Below are positions 44,167 to 55,299 of a stretch of 64,000 bases of DNA, in pieces. Position 1 is the stretch's first letter. Every line of letters starts with the position of its first letter. The notes below the pieces were generated by a model. It made no database searches, was not told where the DNA came from, and was given only the letters and a program-made list of their open reading frames with translations. Location: contig NC_081411.1 in NCBI RefSeq assembly GCF_030272615.1, forward strand, positions 153,377,971 through 153,441,970, in the 5' to 3' direction. The translations under genes and the position numbers were made by a program. This DNA comes from Cryptomeria japonica. Its lineage: Eukaryota > Streptophyta > Pinopsida > Cupressales > Cupressaceae.

Positions 44167-45835
44167 ATGGGTCGAAGATTATCAAATCCTTTTGAATATC
44201 CAAATCTAGAAAACATGGAAATTTCTGAGGAACTCCTCCAAGAGTGTCAAGAAAGCACTTCATTTCAAAAACTTGTGGAAAAACTTATGGAAACTGACCA
44301 ATAAAAATACCTACTCATCCTCACAAGCAAAGGAGTTAAACTCTTTGAAGACTTTGATACTGACATATTTAGAACAAGGTCTCAACATTATGCTTATCAA
44401 GAATGACAAAGAGAGGAGGAAGACGTGACCCTGAACAAAACATACCTGAGCAAAAATTACCTGAGCAGAATTTACCCAAGCAAAACATCCCTGAGCAAAA
44501 CATGCCGCTACACATGCCATTCCAAACTAGAAACAATGCGAGGGAAGAACTCTTCCCTTGGCAAACGAGTGCACCCTTGGTTGCTCTTACACAACAAATA
44601 GAAATGCTGCAAAAACAGATGCAAGACATGCAACAAGGATCAACAGTACAATATTCATTGAATGAAATTTGTCCTTATCCTTTTGACAGGAGGTTAAACA
44701 TGGTACCTTTTCCCCCAAATTCAGACATTCCCAAATTTGACAAATATGATGGGAAAAGCAATCCTCATGATCATGTCTGGGAATTTTGTACCATGAGCCT
44801 AGAATTTTCCCATGATGACACTTATTAATGAGATTATTTCCAAGAAGCTTGGGAGGGAAAACCATGGAATGGTTATTCAAAATCACACCTCCTGTTAGAT
44901 CCTTTGATGACTTACTCAACAAATTTATAACTCAATATTCCTACAATATTCAACATGCAATCACCATGCTAGATATCTGCAATACCAAACAAAAAAATAA
45001 TGAAACATTCATGGTGTTCCTTCAATGTTGGCGACAAATGGTCTCAAGGTATCCTCGAGATGTGCCTGAGAAGGAAAAGATGGAAATTTTCATCAACAAT
45101 TTAAATAGTGAAATGAGTTACATACTCAAACTCCAATGCATACCATCTTTTTCTAAATTGATTGAAAATGGCATCCAAGTAGAGGAGGCATGTGTAAAAA
45201 AAGGAACATTGAAATTTTTCAAAGAAGGGACAAATTCATCAAACTCTAATTACAGTAACCAAAACAACAACAACTTAGACAAATCCAGGTTCTAGACCAA
45301 AAACAAAAACACTGGAGATGAAGGAGGAAATGAAACTAATGATGTGAAATCCAATAAATTGGTGTTAGCTTTATGAGGTAATCCTCAAGATACCAAGAAT
45401 AAAAAAGGTGCTAACCAAGGTACTAACACTTATGCACAAACTACCAATCAAGATCATCTTAACAACACCAACAATACCTAAGACAATAACACCAATCGAG
45501 GACCTAATACAAACTCATGAGGTAACACCAACAACTTCACAAAACGCATCTACACACCATTAGGGCAATCATTGGAGTCAGCATTCAGAGAACTCCTAGC
45601 AAACAAAATTGTCTCCTTACCAGCAGTCAACAAATTTGAACTACAAATCAAACCACTCTGGTGGAATGACTCACACTTTTGTGATTTTCATCGAAACAAA
45701 GGACATCAAACAAATAATTGCATGAGATTAGAAAACATTGTTCAAGACATGATTGATAGAGGTGATTTAACAGTTGATGGTCTCAAGACAAATGGTGACC
45801 ATGGTGCCTTTAAGAATCCTCTTCCAAACTAGAAC
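44167..45835 (+). pseudogene. Gypsy-3 gag (capsid and nucleocapsid), frameshifted
   Basis: A likely N-terminus starts MGRRLSNPFEYPNLENME at 44167, then a shift to the frame of 44403, which has repeated PEQN/PEQK units, a QQIEMLQKQMQDMQQ coiled coil and the capsid start IPKFDKYDGKSNPHDHV. A 1-base loss near 44824 moves the capsid to the frame at 44828 (LFPRSLGGKTMEW, RYPRDVPEKEKMEIFINNL). The nucleocapsid follows at 45572-45832 with CDFHRNKGHQTNNC and MIDRGDL. A TAG ends the NC frame at 45830-45832, and protease continues in the same frame, so gag and protease once formed one frame. Builds the particle; now broken. Confidence 0.85.
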
Positions 45836-46700
45836 AAGGATGGAGCTTCAACCTCAAATGATACACGTGGAGCTCGTATCAATCACATATACAATAATAC
45901 CATCAATCATATATCAACTAAGGACAATCAAGTAAATTTTATTACAATCAAGGAAAAACACGAACATGAATTAATTAATGTAACCACCAGAGCTCAAAAA
46001 TATGTCCTAAAGCGACATACATCAATAGAAAACACCATACCCGAGATTCAATATGACCTGGTCAGTCAACTGCGCAAAACTCTTGCTCAAATATCTATAC
46101 TTGAGTTGTTGAAACTTTCACCAAAATACAAGGACATCTTGGAACAAGCACTATTGGAAACAAATGTACCCCAAGATCTGGATACTAAAAAATTACAAGC
46201 CATGGTGGCTCACATGACAAAGCCTCATAATCTCACCTTTTTTGAGCAAGATAATATTTCATTAAGCCATCCACACAATACTCCACTCCACATTGAAGTC
46301 TTGGTCTACAAACATCGAGTCAAAAGAGTATTAATAGATGGAGGAGTTGGACTCAATATTCGTACCTTAAAAATTATCCATGCATTAGGCTTCTCTTAGC
46401 AGTCTATTGATCCATGCAAAAAGATCACTATCAAAGCATATGATGATGAAGAAAGATCATCCAAAGGAATAGCGGTGTTGCCAATTCAAGTACGACCAAT
46501 ATAAAAGGACACTATGTGCCAAGTCTTAGACATAGACCTCACATATAATATCTTATTGGGTCAACCTTGGATACATGAAATGCAAGCAATACCTTCTACT
46601 TATCACCAATGTGTTAAGTTCCCCTACAATGGACAGGAGATTTCTATATTAGCAGATCATAAACCTTTTCAACATTGTAATGCTATTGGGGCAGCCCAAG
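45836..46700 (+). pseudogene. Gypsy-3 aspartic protease
   Basis: Reading from the gag frame: YKHRVKRVLIDGGVGLN at about 46308-46358 holds the active-site region in the form DGG, usual for this plant group (DTG/DSG elsewhere), and ILLGQPWIHEM near 46550 is the second conserved block. Stops TAG at 46397 and TAA at 46502 lie between them. Would cleave the gag-pol precursor. Confidence 0.8.
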
Positions 46701-47240
46701 ACAGTTTGGTTCCACATAATAGAGAAAAAAAAGTTCCTTGGCACCAGATCTTCAGCAAGAAAAGTCTAAATCGCTATCTATGGATTTCAAGCAGAAAATA
46801 AAAATCAAAGAGAAAGGTATGGGAGAATACTCTTTGGAACCCCTATGTCTAACCAGCTTACCAGCATTGCCTAAATCTCATGGGTTACCTTCAGTATCAA
46901 TACATCAAGCAACACGGCCCATCACCAAGTTTGATGGAAAATTCATTCAACTAGGCACACTAGCACATGAATCGAAGGAGAAGGACGTCCTTAGTTGGCT
47001 ATACAAGGATGAGGAAGAAGACAGAGCAGCTACTATGGAAGTAGCTATACCAGCACAACTGTATGGAAAAGGCTACTTGATCATGCAACAAATGGGATAC
47101 AATGGAAAAGGACCTATCGGCAAGCGTCAGGAAGGTGTCATAGAACCATTAGATCCTCCTTCACAATTTTGTAAAGACAAAACAGGATTGGGCTATGAAC
47201 ACACTTTACCACCAAGGAAGACACCAAGCAAATACTAAAA
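46701..47240 (+). pseudogene. Gypsy-3 G-patch segment after protease
   Basis: In the frame 46738-47238: GKGYLIMQQMGYNGKGPIGK followed by KDKTGLGY. This is a G-patch-like glycine pattern found between protease and RT in many plant gypsy elements; it is thought to bind nucleic acid. A frameshift separates it from the protease. Confidence 0.75.
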
Positions 47241-48281
47241 ACCTTAGTGGAAGGAAAAGAAGAAATACAAGGAGGACTCATGGCAGGAGGAACTATTTGA
47301 ATCAGCAAAAACAATATGCAAGGAATGTGAAAAGCAGGGAAAAAAAAAAAGAAACATCAAGAGAAATCATTCATTCAAGAGATAGAAGCACCTTGTGCGG
47401 AAGTACATCATGTTCAAGAATCGGTTTCAAACAAAGAAGAATCACTCCCTGGTAACATCATTACTCCTTGAGGAGAGACAATATATGAGAAAATGCAAAG
47501 AGTAGAAGCAGGATCTAATACAGAGTCAGAGAAAACTATCAGACTTGTATTAATCATCAAAGACCTATTTTCACCCTACAACATACCAATCCACAGCACT
47601 GCCAGAATTTGGGATAATACCTCTAAGACTGATTCAAATGAATATGAATGGGGCAGCTGTTCCAATGTTACTGAAGATATTTCTGCAAATGACAGTCATA
47701 CACCCATTTCTCAAGAAGAACAAGGCACAAAACCTAGACTACTTGAATTTGGTCCATAGAATATCTATGACGCCAATGAAAATGAGCAGCGACATTACGA
47801 GCAAGTTTACATGGAAGATGATACCATCGAAGACTTTGACAAAATCATTAACTTATTTAATATCCTGGCCAACCACGATGATACCTCCATCTTGACACTT
47901 ACACTAGCTGAACTTGACCCACCCAATGACTCCTTACCACTTATCTTTCCTGACCTCATAGACTGGGATGAACTTGAAAATCATGACATACTAATTTTCC
48001 CAAATGATGATTCCATTATCCATTACTTGTGTACCATCAACCCAGAAACAGACTCTACCAGTGAACAAAGTAATGACATTTGCAATCAGGGGAGTGTCAA
48101 GTCTCTCAATCGTAAAAATGAATGAAATAAAGGATCTACTATTGAAAACCAATCAATGGCAGCACTAGTTCACAAAAAAGTAAAAATAAAGGACGCATCT
48201 GTAGGTGAAAACCTTTTTAAGGCATCAAAAGATGGGAGACTTGACACTCTTCCTAAACATTATCAGGAGTGATCACCCATA
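47241..48281 (+). pseudogene. Gypsy-3 linker between G-patch and RT
   Basis: Acidic, Asp/Asn-rich reading at 47811-48125 and decayed flanks. Plant Tat elements have such a variable spacer before RT. No motif. Confidence 0.5.
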
Positions 48282-49415
48282 TTGATTGAGCCAACTCAAT
48301 CAATCAACATTGGTACAACAAAAGCAGCCAAAAACATACACCTAGTAGAATCTCTGACAGAGGAAGAGAGATCAAACTTTATCCAATTTTTCAAAGAAAA
48401 GAAAAACAATTTTGCTTGGTCATATGCACATATGCTCGGGATTGATCCACACTTAATCATACATCACTTGTCCATTGCTCTAGGAGCCAAGCCAGTTAAG
48501 CAAAAATTGAGAAAGATGAATCCACATGTAGCACTCATGGTCAAAGCTAAGCTAAAGAAACTATTAGACATCAGATTTATTCGACCTATCGACTATGCTG
48601 AATGGATTTCCAATATTGTGCCAATTTCAAAACCAAATGGCAACATCAGGATATGTACTAATTTTAGAGATGTCAACAAAACCTATCCAAAGGATGACTT
48701 TCCTTTGCCCAGTATCGACATAATTGTAGACCTCACAGCAGGCCATGCAATGCTATCACTAATGGATGGTTTTTCTAGCTATAATCAAATCAAGATAGCT
48801 CCAAAGGATCAGGATAAAACAACATTTACCTGTCCTTGGGGAACATACTATTGGAATGTCATGTCATTTGTCTTAAAGAATGCTGGGGCAACTTATCAAC
48901 AGACAATGACAACAATCTTTCATGACATGATGCATACCTTCATGGAGGACTATGTAGATTATTTACTAGCTAAATCATTTACCCGAGCAGAACATCTAAG
49001 CATCTTAGAAAAGATTTTTGACAGATTAGAAAAATTTCAAGTCAGGCTCAACCCTAAGAAGTGTGTCTTCAGGGTTACATCAGGCAAATTATTGGGCTAC
49101 ATTGTCTCAAAAAAAGGCATTGAAGTAGATCCAGCAAAGGTACAATCCATCATGGAGATGCCACCACCTAATAAAATCAGTCAACTCAAATCCTTGCAAG
49201 GACGGCTCCAGTCAATCAAACATTTCATCACTCAATTGGTAGATAAAAGTCTACCATTCAATCATTTGCTACATAAGAATGTATCATTCAGATGGGAGGC
49301 CAAATGTGTAGAATCATTCTACCAAATCAAACAATATATAATGAACCCGCCAGTTCTAGTACCACCCATAGAAGGGAAGCCACTTATTCTATACATATCA
49401 ACAACTGGCATATAA
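48282..49415 (+). pseudogene. Gypsy-3 reverse transcriptase, catalytic YVDD changed to YVDY
   Basis: The longest open frame in the window (377 codons). Fingers/palm: WISNIVPISKPNGNIRICTN, DVNKTYPKDDFPLPSID, first catalytic Asp in LSLMDGFSSYNQI, TTFTCPWGTYYW, and the active-site box YVDYLLAKS (about 48950-48975) where the second Asp is Tyr, which should abolish polymerisation. Thumb: LNPKKCVFRVTSGKLLGYIV. The frame goes on past a TAA at 49413 into RNase H. The Asp to Tyr change is one transversion (GAT to TAT). Confidence 0.92.
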
Positions 49416-49719
49416 CTGGGGGCACTGTTAGCACAAGAAAATCAAGAAGGAAAGGAACGAGCTATTTATTACATCAGTAGAACTTTAAATGGATATGAGC
49501 TCAATTATACATTCATTGAGAAGGCTTGTCTAACAATGGTATTTGCTTCTCAAAAGTTTTGACACTACATGCTAGCTCGTACAATCAAGCTTGTAGAAAA
49601 AATTGATCCTCTAAAATACTTACTCAGCAAAGCAGCTCTCACAGGCAGATTGGCTAAATGGGTAATGATTCTCAGTGAATTTGATATCCATTACATAGAG
49701 CGATGAGCTATCAAAGGAC
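49416..49719 (+). pseudogene. Gypsy-3 RT-linked RNase H and connection
   Basis: Same frame as RT: LGALLAQENQ, AIYYISRTLNGYE, YTFIEKACLTMVFA, HYMLARTIKL, IDPLKYLLSKAALTGRLAKW. TGA stops in place of likely Arg codons (CGA) near 49560 and 49704. Confidence 0.85.
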
Positions 49720-50065
49720 AAGTGATTGAAGATCAATTAGCTAATGCACCATTAATGGATAAACAACTAATGGAGGTTGAATTTACAGATAGGGATGTGC
49801 TTGCTATTTCCACCAAGAAATGGACCCTATACATTGATGGTTCCTACACTCGACATGGCTCAGATGTCGGCATTCTATTCATCACTCCTGACAGGTACAC
49901 CATACCAAGATCATATAGGCTCATGTTTCCATGCACAAATAACATTTCTGAATATGAGGCACTAGTTAAAGGGATCAAAATGGTCGTGGAATGGAGAATC
50001 ACAAAATTGAAAGTCTATAGAGATTCACAACTAGTCATAAAATAGATCAACAATTACTATTAGAC
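49720..50065 (+). pseudogene. Gypsy-3 second (Tat-type) RNase H
   Basis: KWTLYIDGSYTRHGSDVGIL, RLMFPCTNNISEYEALVKGI and KVYRDSQLVI contain the three acidic active-site residues (D, E, D). This extra RNase H domain is the hallmark of the Tat lineage of plant gypsy elements. In frame with RT; TAG at 50043. Confidence 0.85.
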
Positions 50066-51540
50066 GAAAGATGATAAACTGCTACCATACAAATGAATGG
50101 TGGATGGTTTCAAACAATATTTTGTACACATCACCTTTGAGCAAATACCAAGGTTGGATAACAAAGCAGCCGATGCAATGGCTACTATCACTTCACTACT
50201 ACAAATTTCAGAGAAACAAAATCGTTATGTGTTTCTGGTATAGCAACTATTCTCCCCAGCCTATGACCATTTTGCATCCCATGTTATCTATGCCTTAACT
50301 AGTTCTGACTCTCCATTATATAGACCCATATACGACTATCTTAAAAAACAATACCCTACCTATTGACCTATCTTGAAACCAAAAATGAAACTTTATCCAG
50401 CAAGCTGCCTGTTATACTCTTACTGCTGATACTTTGTACCATCGAGGTCTAGATGGTACTCTTCTTTGTTTCCTTGATCATAATGAATCCGACTCTTCTT
50501 TACAAGAGCTTCACAAAGATATCTATGGCACACATTCAAGTGGTCCTACTCTTGCTAAAAAACTTCTATGAATGGGATATTACTAGTCGACAATGGAAAA
50601 GGACTCTTATCATTTTGCAAATAAATGTCCTAAATGCCAAATCCATTGCAATCTTATACATGCACCAGCATAGGAACTGCAGCCATTCACAACATCTTGG
50701 CCTTTTTGCCAGTGGGGACTGGACTTAGTGGGTAAAATACACCCTTCATCTTCAAATGGACATAAGTTCATTATCACTGCAATAGAATATTTTATCAAAT
50801 GGATTGAGGCAGTTCCCATGACCATAGTAACTGGAAAAGAAATTGCTTCTTTCATTCTTAATTATCTGATATGCAGATATGGCATTCCAAGTTCCATCAT
50901 CATAGATAATGGACGACCTTTCAAAAAATAGGATGTGCGAGAACTATGTGACCGATTCAAGATCCAACATCATTTCTCTACACCTTACTACCCACAGGGG
51001 AATGGTCAAGCTAAGGCATCCAACAAAACCATATTGAAAATCCTCAAGAAAATAGTAAATGACACAGGAAAAGATTGGCATGTGCAACTCAATCCAGCAC
51101 TTTGGGCATACAAAACTAGCATCTGCACACCTACAGGAGCTACGCCATATTCATTGGTGTATGGATCAGAGGCAATTTTATCCCTGGAGGTAAAAATCCC
51201 ATCTCTTAGAGTATCTTTGAAAGACCTCATTCTAGATGAAGAGTATCGAATCAACTACCTGCAAGAGCTAGAACTTCTAGATGACAAGTGACAACATGCC
51301 TACACTCACCTTAAAGCATATCAGCAATGCATGTGCCAAAGCTTCAACCACAAAGTCATCCCTAGTATTTTTAAAATTGGTGATCTAGTACTCAAAGAAA
51401 ATCCTAGAAATCAATAGGATCAGGAAAAGAAAGGGATGTTTGAACCTATCTGGTTAGGTCCCTATGTGATCATATCAGCTTATGGATCAGGCACCTATTA
51501 GCTAACAACATCCATTTGAAGAAATACTATACTTGAGTAG
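50066..51540 (+). pseudogene. Gypsy-3 integrase, third catalytic residue Glu changed to Lys
   Basis: HHCC zinc region in pieces (LHKDIYGTH near 50505-50530, KCPKCQ near 50626). Core: WGLDLVGKIHP with the first Asp (about 50720), IIIDNGRPFKK with the second Asp (about 50900), and QGNGQAKASNK (about 50995-51030), where the Glu normal at this place is Lys (AAG for GAG). C-terminal part: ALWAYKTS, TPYSLVYGSEAI, GDLVLKENP, WLGPYVI. It is one frame away from RT, with stops at 50931 and 51288. Not active. Confidence 0.88.
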
Positions 51541-51650
51541 TCTAATGTACGGAAAAGTCAAAAAATAAAAAACATAAAAAACATAAAAAATCAAAAAAAG
51601 AAAATAAAAAGGTACAATAAAAACAATTGGTGAAAACCTGACAACAGGCG
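51541..51650 (+). promoter_or_regulatory. Gypsy-3 A-rich tract and GGTGAAAACC box
   Basis: AAAAAACATAAAAAAC repeats, then GGTGAAAACC (51629-51638) and ACAACAGGCGC. Shared with Gypsy-4 (37426-37525) and, in part, Gypsy-2 (55100-55200). Confidence 0.65.
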
Positions 51651-52433
51651 CTATTGTGAGAGGACAACTCCTCTATCTATCTATACTCTCGAACTTTTAT
51701 ATCCATAGTCATGCAATATCGGCCATCACCCAACATTTTATTGCATTATCCAGGACATACTTAGCATAGTCACTATCCTGGTTTATCCAAATATCATTTT
51801 GTCATATCCCACCATGGCTTGGTAATCACTGTACATATCCACAACAGGAGGAAAATTTAGCTAGGGGCAGCATTGATCAAACATTGCATCCTAAATCAAA
51901 ACTTGTAGCACTCAGAGCATCCTGTCCAACAACAAATCAACAATCATGAGAACAAACATTGATCACTTAAAATGATTCACAACACATGATGGATGATTTT
52001 CTGAAGTATCAAATGTTTGCATCTGGCATGAAGTTTTGACTATTTTTGCACTTGAACTTTTTTGAACTATTGGATCCTCTACATTTTCTCTATGATGCAT
52101 CGAGCTAGAGAAAGTCATCGGGACTTAAAATTTTTTTAGTTTTTTGTCTGTGAGGCGATCACTTGTACTATGCAAATACTTGTCTCAAGATGTTATTCAA
52201 AGCATATCACTAAAAACATGATTCCACTTTGCGCATACAAATGGTTTAATCTTGTCTGTTTATACGCAAGCTGCACTTAGGTCATCTTGGTTCAATTCTA
52301 CCTCAATGCTTGTGCTATCTTGCAAAATCAAAAACTATGTAAATTTTTCTCAGGTCATTATGGTTTGAATATACCATTATGCTTGTATAAATTTTCAACA
52401 TATCCCAACAAATCAATGTTCAATGATGATAAC
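51651..52433 (+). other. Gypsy-3 3' spacer, left of the Gypsy-2 insertion
   Basis: No coding signal. Continues at 60923 beyond Gypsy-2. Last five bases ATAAC (52429-52433) are the target duplication. Confidence 0.6.
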
Positions 52434-53377
52434 TGAAGAGGGGAAATGGATTAGAAGGGAAAATGATCAAAACATAAAGAAATAAACATGAAAATGCTAA
52501 AAACATTAAAGAAAAACCATTTCACCTTGCTATTTTACCTTCTCCTTCGGATTGAGCTTGATTAAGTGAAGGTGCCCCTTGATGATGCTCCTTTGATTAC
52601 TTGTGATGTGGAATGCTCTCCTTTGTGCTCAACAAGATGGATTATTGGATTATTGGATTTGAGTGATGGATCATGAATTTGATAGATTTGAGAGAGGATT
52701 AAAAGAGGATGAGAGGAGAATTGAGTAGCATGAGGATGCATGAGAAGTGGATCCATTTTGTGAGGAGAATAAGCTCCAATTTATAGATTGGAGGAGGCCA
52801 ATGGAGGACCAAGATTGATTTGATTATGAAGGGTTGAGATTGATTTTGGATAGAAGGCATGGATCAAGGGTGCCTTGGGAAAATAAATAGGAATATAAAA
52901 TTCCTTTGGAAAAAGGGGGGAGAAATTTGAATTTCAAACTTGAGGAATTAAAAATTCCAAAATAAATATGCATTGAGGGATTCAAAGAAATTTGAATTTC
53001 TTTGAGAGATTCAAAGTTTGATGTGACATGAGTGGGAATTAAAAATTGGAGAATAATGATAAGCATGATTATGAGAGATTCAAGGAGGATTAATTAGGCT
53101 GAGTGGGATTAGGAAAAGTGATTTGTAGGATTCACATGACTAGGTTAATTAATTAGAATTAATTAACTGAGTGGGTTTTAGAGGAAATAATTATTGGAGG
53201 GGACTTTAGAAGAATAGGGGAAATTAATTTATTTGATAAATTAATTATTGGACTATAGTGAGAGGATTAATTAAATTAGATTTAGTTAATTCTGAGAGGA
53301 ATAAGGATAACACAATTAAGTTAATTAATTATGTTGATAGACTTAAATTAATTAAATATTAATTTTAGGTGTCTATA
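52434..53377 (-). repeat. Gypsy-2 3' LTR
   Basis: 944 bp. On the minus strand begins TATAGACACCTAAAATTAAT (first CA of the other copy changed to TA on the plus strand at 53376) and ends CTCCCCTCTTCA-like at 52434. Contains the palindromic TATA box at 52776-52791 (CCAATTTATAGATTGG). Confidence 0.9.
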
Positions 53378-53425
53378 TTTTTCGCCTCTTTGATATAGCA
53401 TCGTGAAATGATGTTATATCAAAGA
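53378..53425 (-). promoter_or_regulatory. Gypsy-2 polypurine tract with overlapping hairpin
   Basis: Minus strand CAAAGAGGCGAAAAA next to the LTR. TCTTTGATATAGCATC (53387-53402) pairs with GATGTTATATCAAAGA (53410-53425), 16 bp with one wobble; one arm includes the polypurine start. Same design in Gypsy-1 and Gypsy-4. Confidence 0.75.
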
Positions 53426-55099
53426 AGAATAAAACATAGTGGAAGAAAAGGATAAGGACTAGTAGCATGATGCCCCAATCATGAGATGAAGAAAAAGGAT
53501 AAGGACTAGTAGTATGATGCCCCAGTCAGGGGATGAGGAATAATGATAAGAAGGAAGGATGACAAGGAAGCAGTGGTATGCCCCCTCGAGAGGACATGCG
53601 AGTTTGAAGAACACAGGTGTGCTCTCAAAAGGAATTAGAAGAATAAGTGATGAAGGATGAAGATAATGAAAGAGGGAAGTAGGATGAGTTGGATTGTTGT
53701 GAATGGAATGAGACAAATAAATGATATTGATTGGATTTCTTGTTGAGCAAGTATAGAGAGAAAACCTAGATTTGATATTGCCATGGATAGTCTACACCAC
53801 TGATTATAAGAACTAGGATGATATGAAGATCCAAGGCATGGACTGACGCTCAGTCGAATAGGAATGCCTTGCACACAATCATGCAAGTGTTGATAAACAC
53901 TAATGCAGGGTTGTTGGTTCGTACAAGGAAGACCTTCAAACATATTATGCCATGAAAACTATGCCCCATTATACACCAACCAAGACATACCAAAATATAG
54001 GATGATCAAGGCAGTCCCTAACAAGTATAGTCCTGGGATATAATATGAAAAACAAAGTGAAAAGCTCAAGCATGCAAATAACATGCACATGACCAACTGA
54101 TATCTCTTGCCAAGAGTAGGACATGGATTTGGATAAACTGTCAGACTAGGGAAGGATGCATCCCGATGGGCAGGGTGATGGATTGATTGATGGATGACAA
54201 AAGATAAGTTGGATGTGCAAGATCTGCAGATGAGAGGATTTGCACTTGGATTTGATTAGTCGAGTATGGATGGGTGCTTGGATTAGGCACAAGTCAGTGC
54301 AAGCTCAGGTAGATGGGGAAAGCTTAGTTTGATGGATTGGATAGGATTGGAAGAAGGATAAATGATTGGATGATTGAATAGGATTCGATTGAGAATGGGA
54401 TTAATGATTGAATTGGAAGAGATGGAGAGTATGATTGAATAAGATAGGATTGGATTAGAAATTGGATTGGATGGGGTGGATTGGTGGATAGGATTTAATT
54501 GAATGGAACCAATGACAAGGGAGAACCAAGGATTAGTAAGACGATAGATGGATGGAATGAGGGAGTTATTGTTTGGATAGGAGATAGGTGGATGGAGTGG
54601 ATGGATATGGATAATATATGGAGGAATAAAGGATGGGGGGTAGGGTGATGGAGACCCAAGGACTATGCTGCAAAGGAGTGCAATACCCCACACTAGAGGT
54701 TGTGGAATTAGGGATGCAAGAATGGTGGATAAAGATGTATGAGATTGAAGGATAATATGTAATGGATATGGATGGTAGAGGATTAAGGCGATTAAGGCTT
54801 GAATGCTCCAAAGCATGCATGAATGATTCATTATTTTGCCTCTTGTATGATCAAAATGGAAGATAGGAATGGAGGATTTATTTTCATAGGGTGAGGGATA
54901 TGAGATGGAGGATATGGATAGGATAGTCAAGATCAAAGATAGGATAGGAGAATGGACTTAGCTATGATGTAGATGGATGGGAGGATTGTGTGGATGAAAC
55001 TTGCCCCCAAGTGTAGAGTGCAAGGGGATGAGGGGATTACACATGACGCTTGTTTGCCAAGTTTTCAACATGGTACTTACCCAAGGTGCCACAAGAAGT
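53426..55099 (-). other. Gypsy-2 3' region, strongly G/A-rich on the plus strand
   Basis: Mostly GGATGGA/GATTGGATTGG words (densest 54310-54560). A 44-bp near-duplication with GGACTAGTAG(C/T)ATGATGCCCC at 53456 and 53500. Long minus-strand frames (for example 54283-54936) are Ser/Pro/Ile/His runs caused by these words, not real proteins. In this place the other elements carry the PMD gene; I find no trace of it. Confidence 0.5.
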
Positions 55100-55200
55100 G
55101 GTTTTCACCATTGGATGAAATGATTTTTCTTTACTTTTTTTTGATAATTTTTTTTTTGCATTTTTCTTGATTTTTTGATTTTTTTGAATTTTTGAAATAG
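55100..55200 (-). promoter_or_regulatory. Gypsy-2 A-rich tract and GGTGAAAACC box
   Basis: Minus strand: AAAAAATCAAAAAATC repeats, then CCAATGGTGAAAACC (box 55109-55100) and TTGTGGCACC. Counterpart of 51541-51650. Confidence 0.6.
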
Positions 55201-55299
55201 TTTGGATGGATAAGGATGAGGATGAGTGAATATGGAAGATAGTGGATGCGTGAAAGAGGAAGGGAGGACTCAAGCATCTAGTTCCATAGATGGCATCCC

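Noticed and set aside
54283-54936. 217-codon minus-strand ORF
   Set aside because: Composed of SNPI/PSI runs made by GGATTGG-type repeats; no counterpart in related elements.
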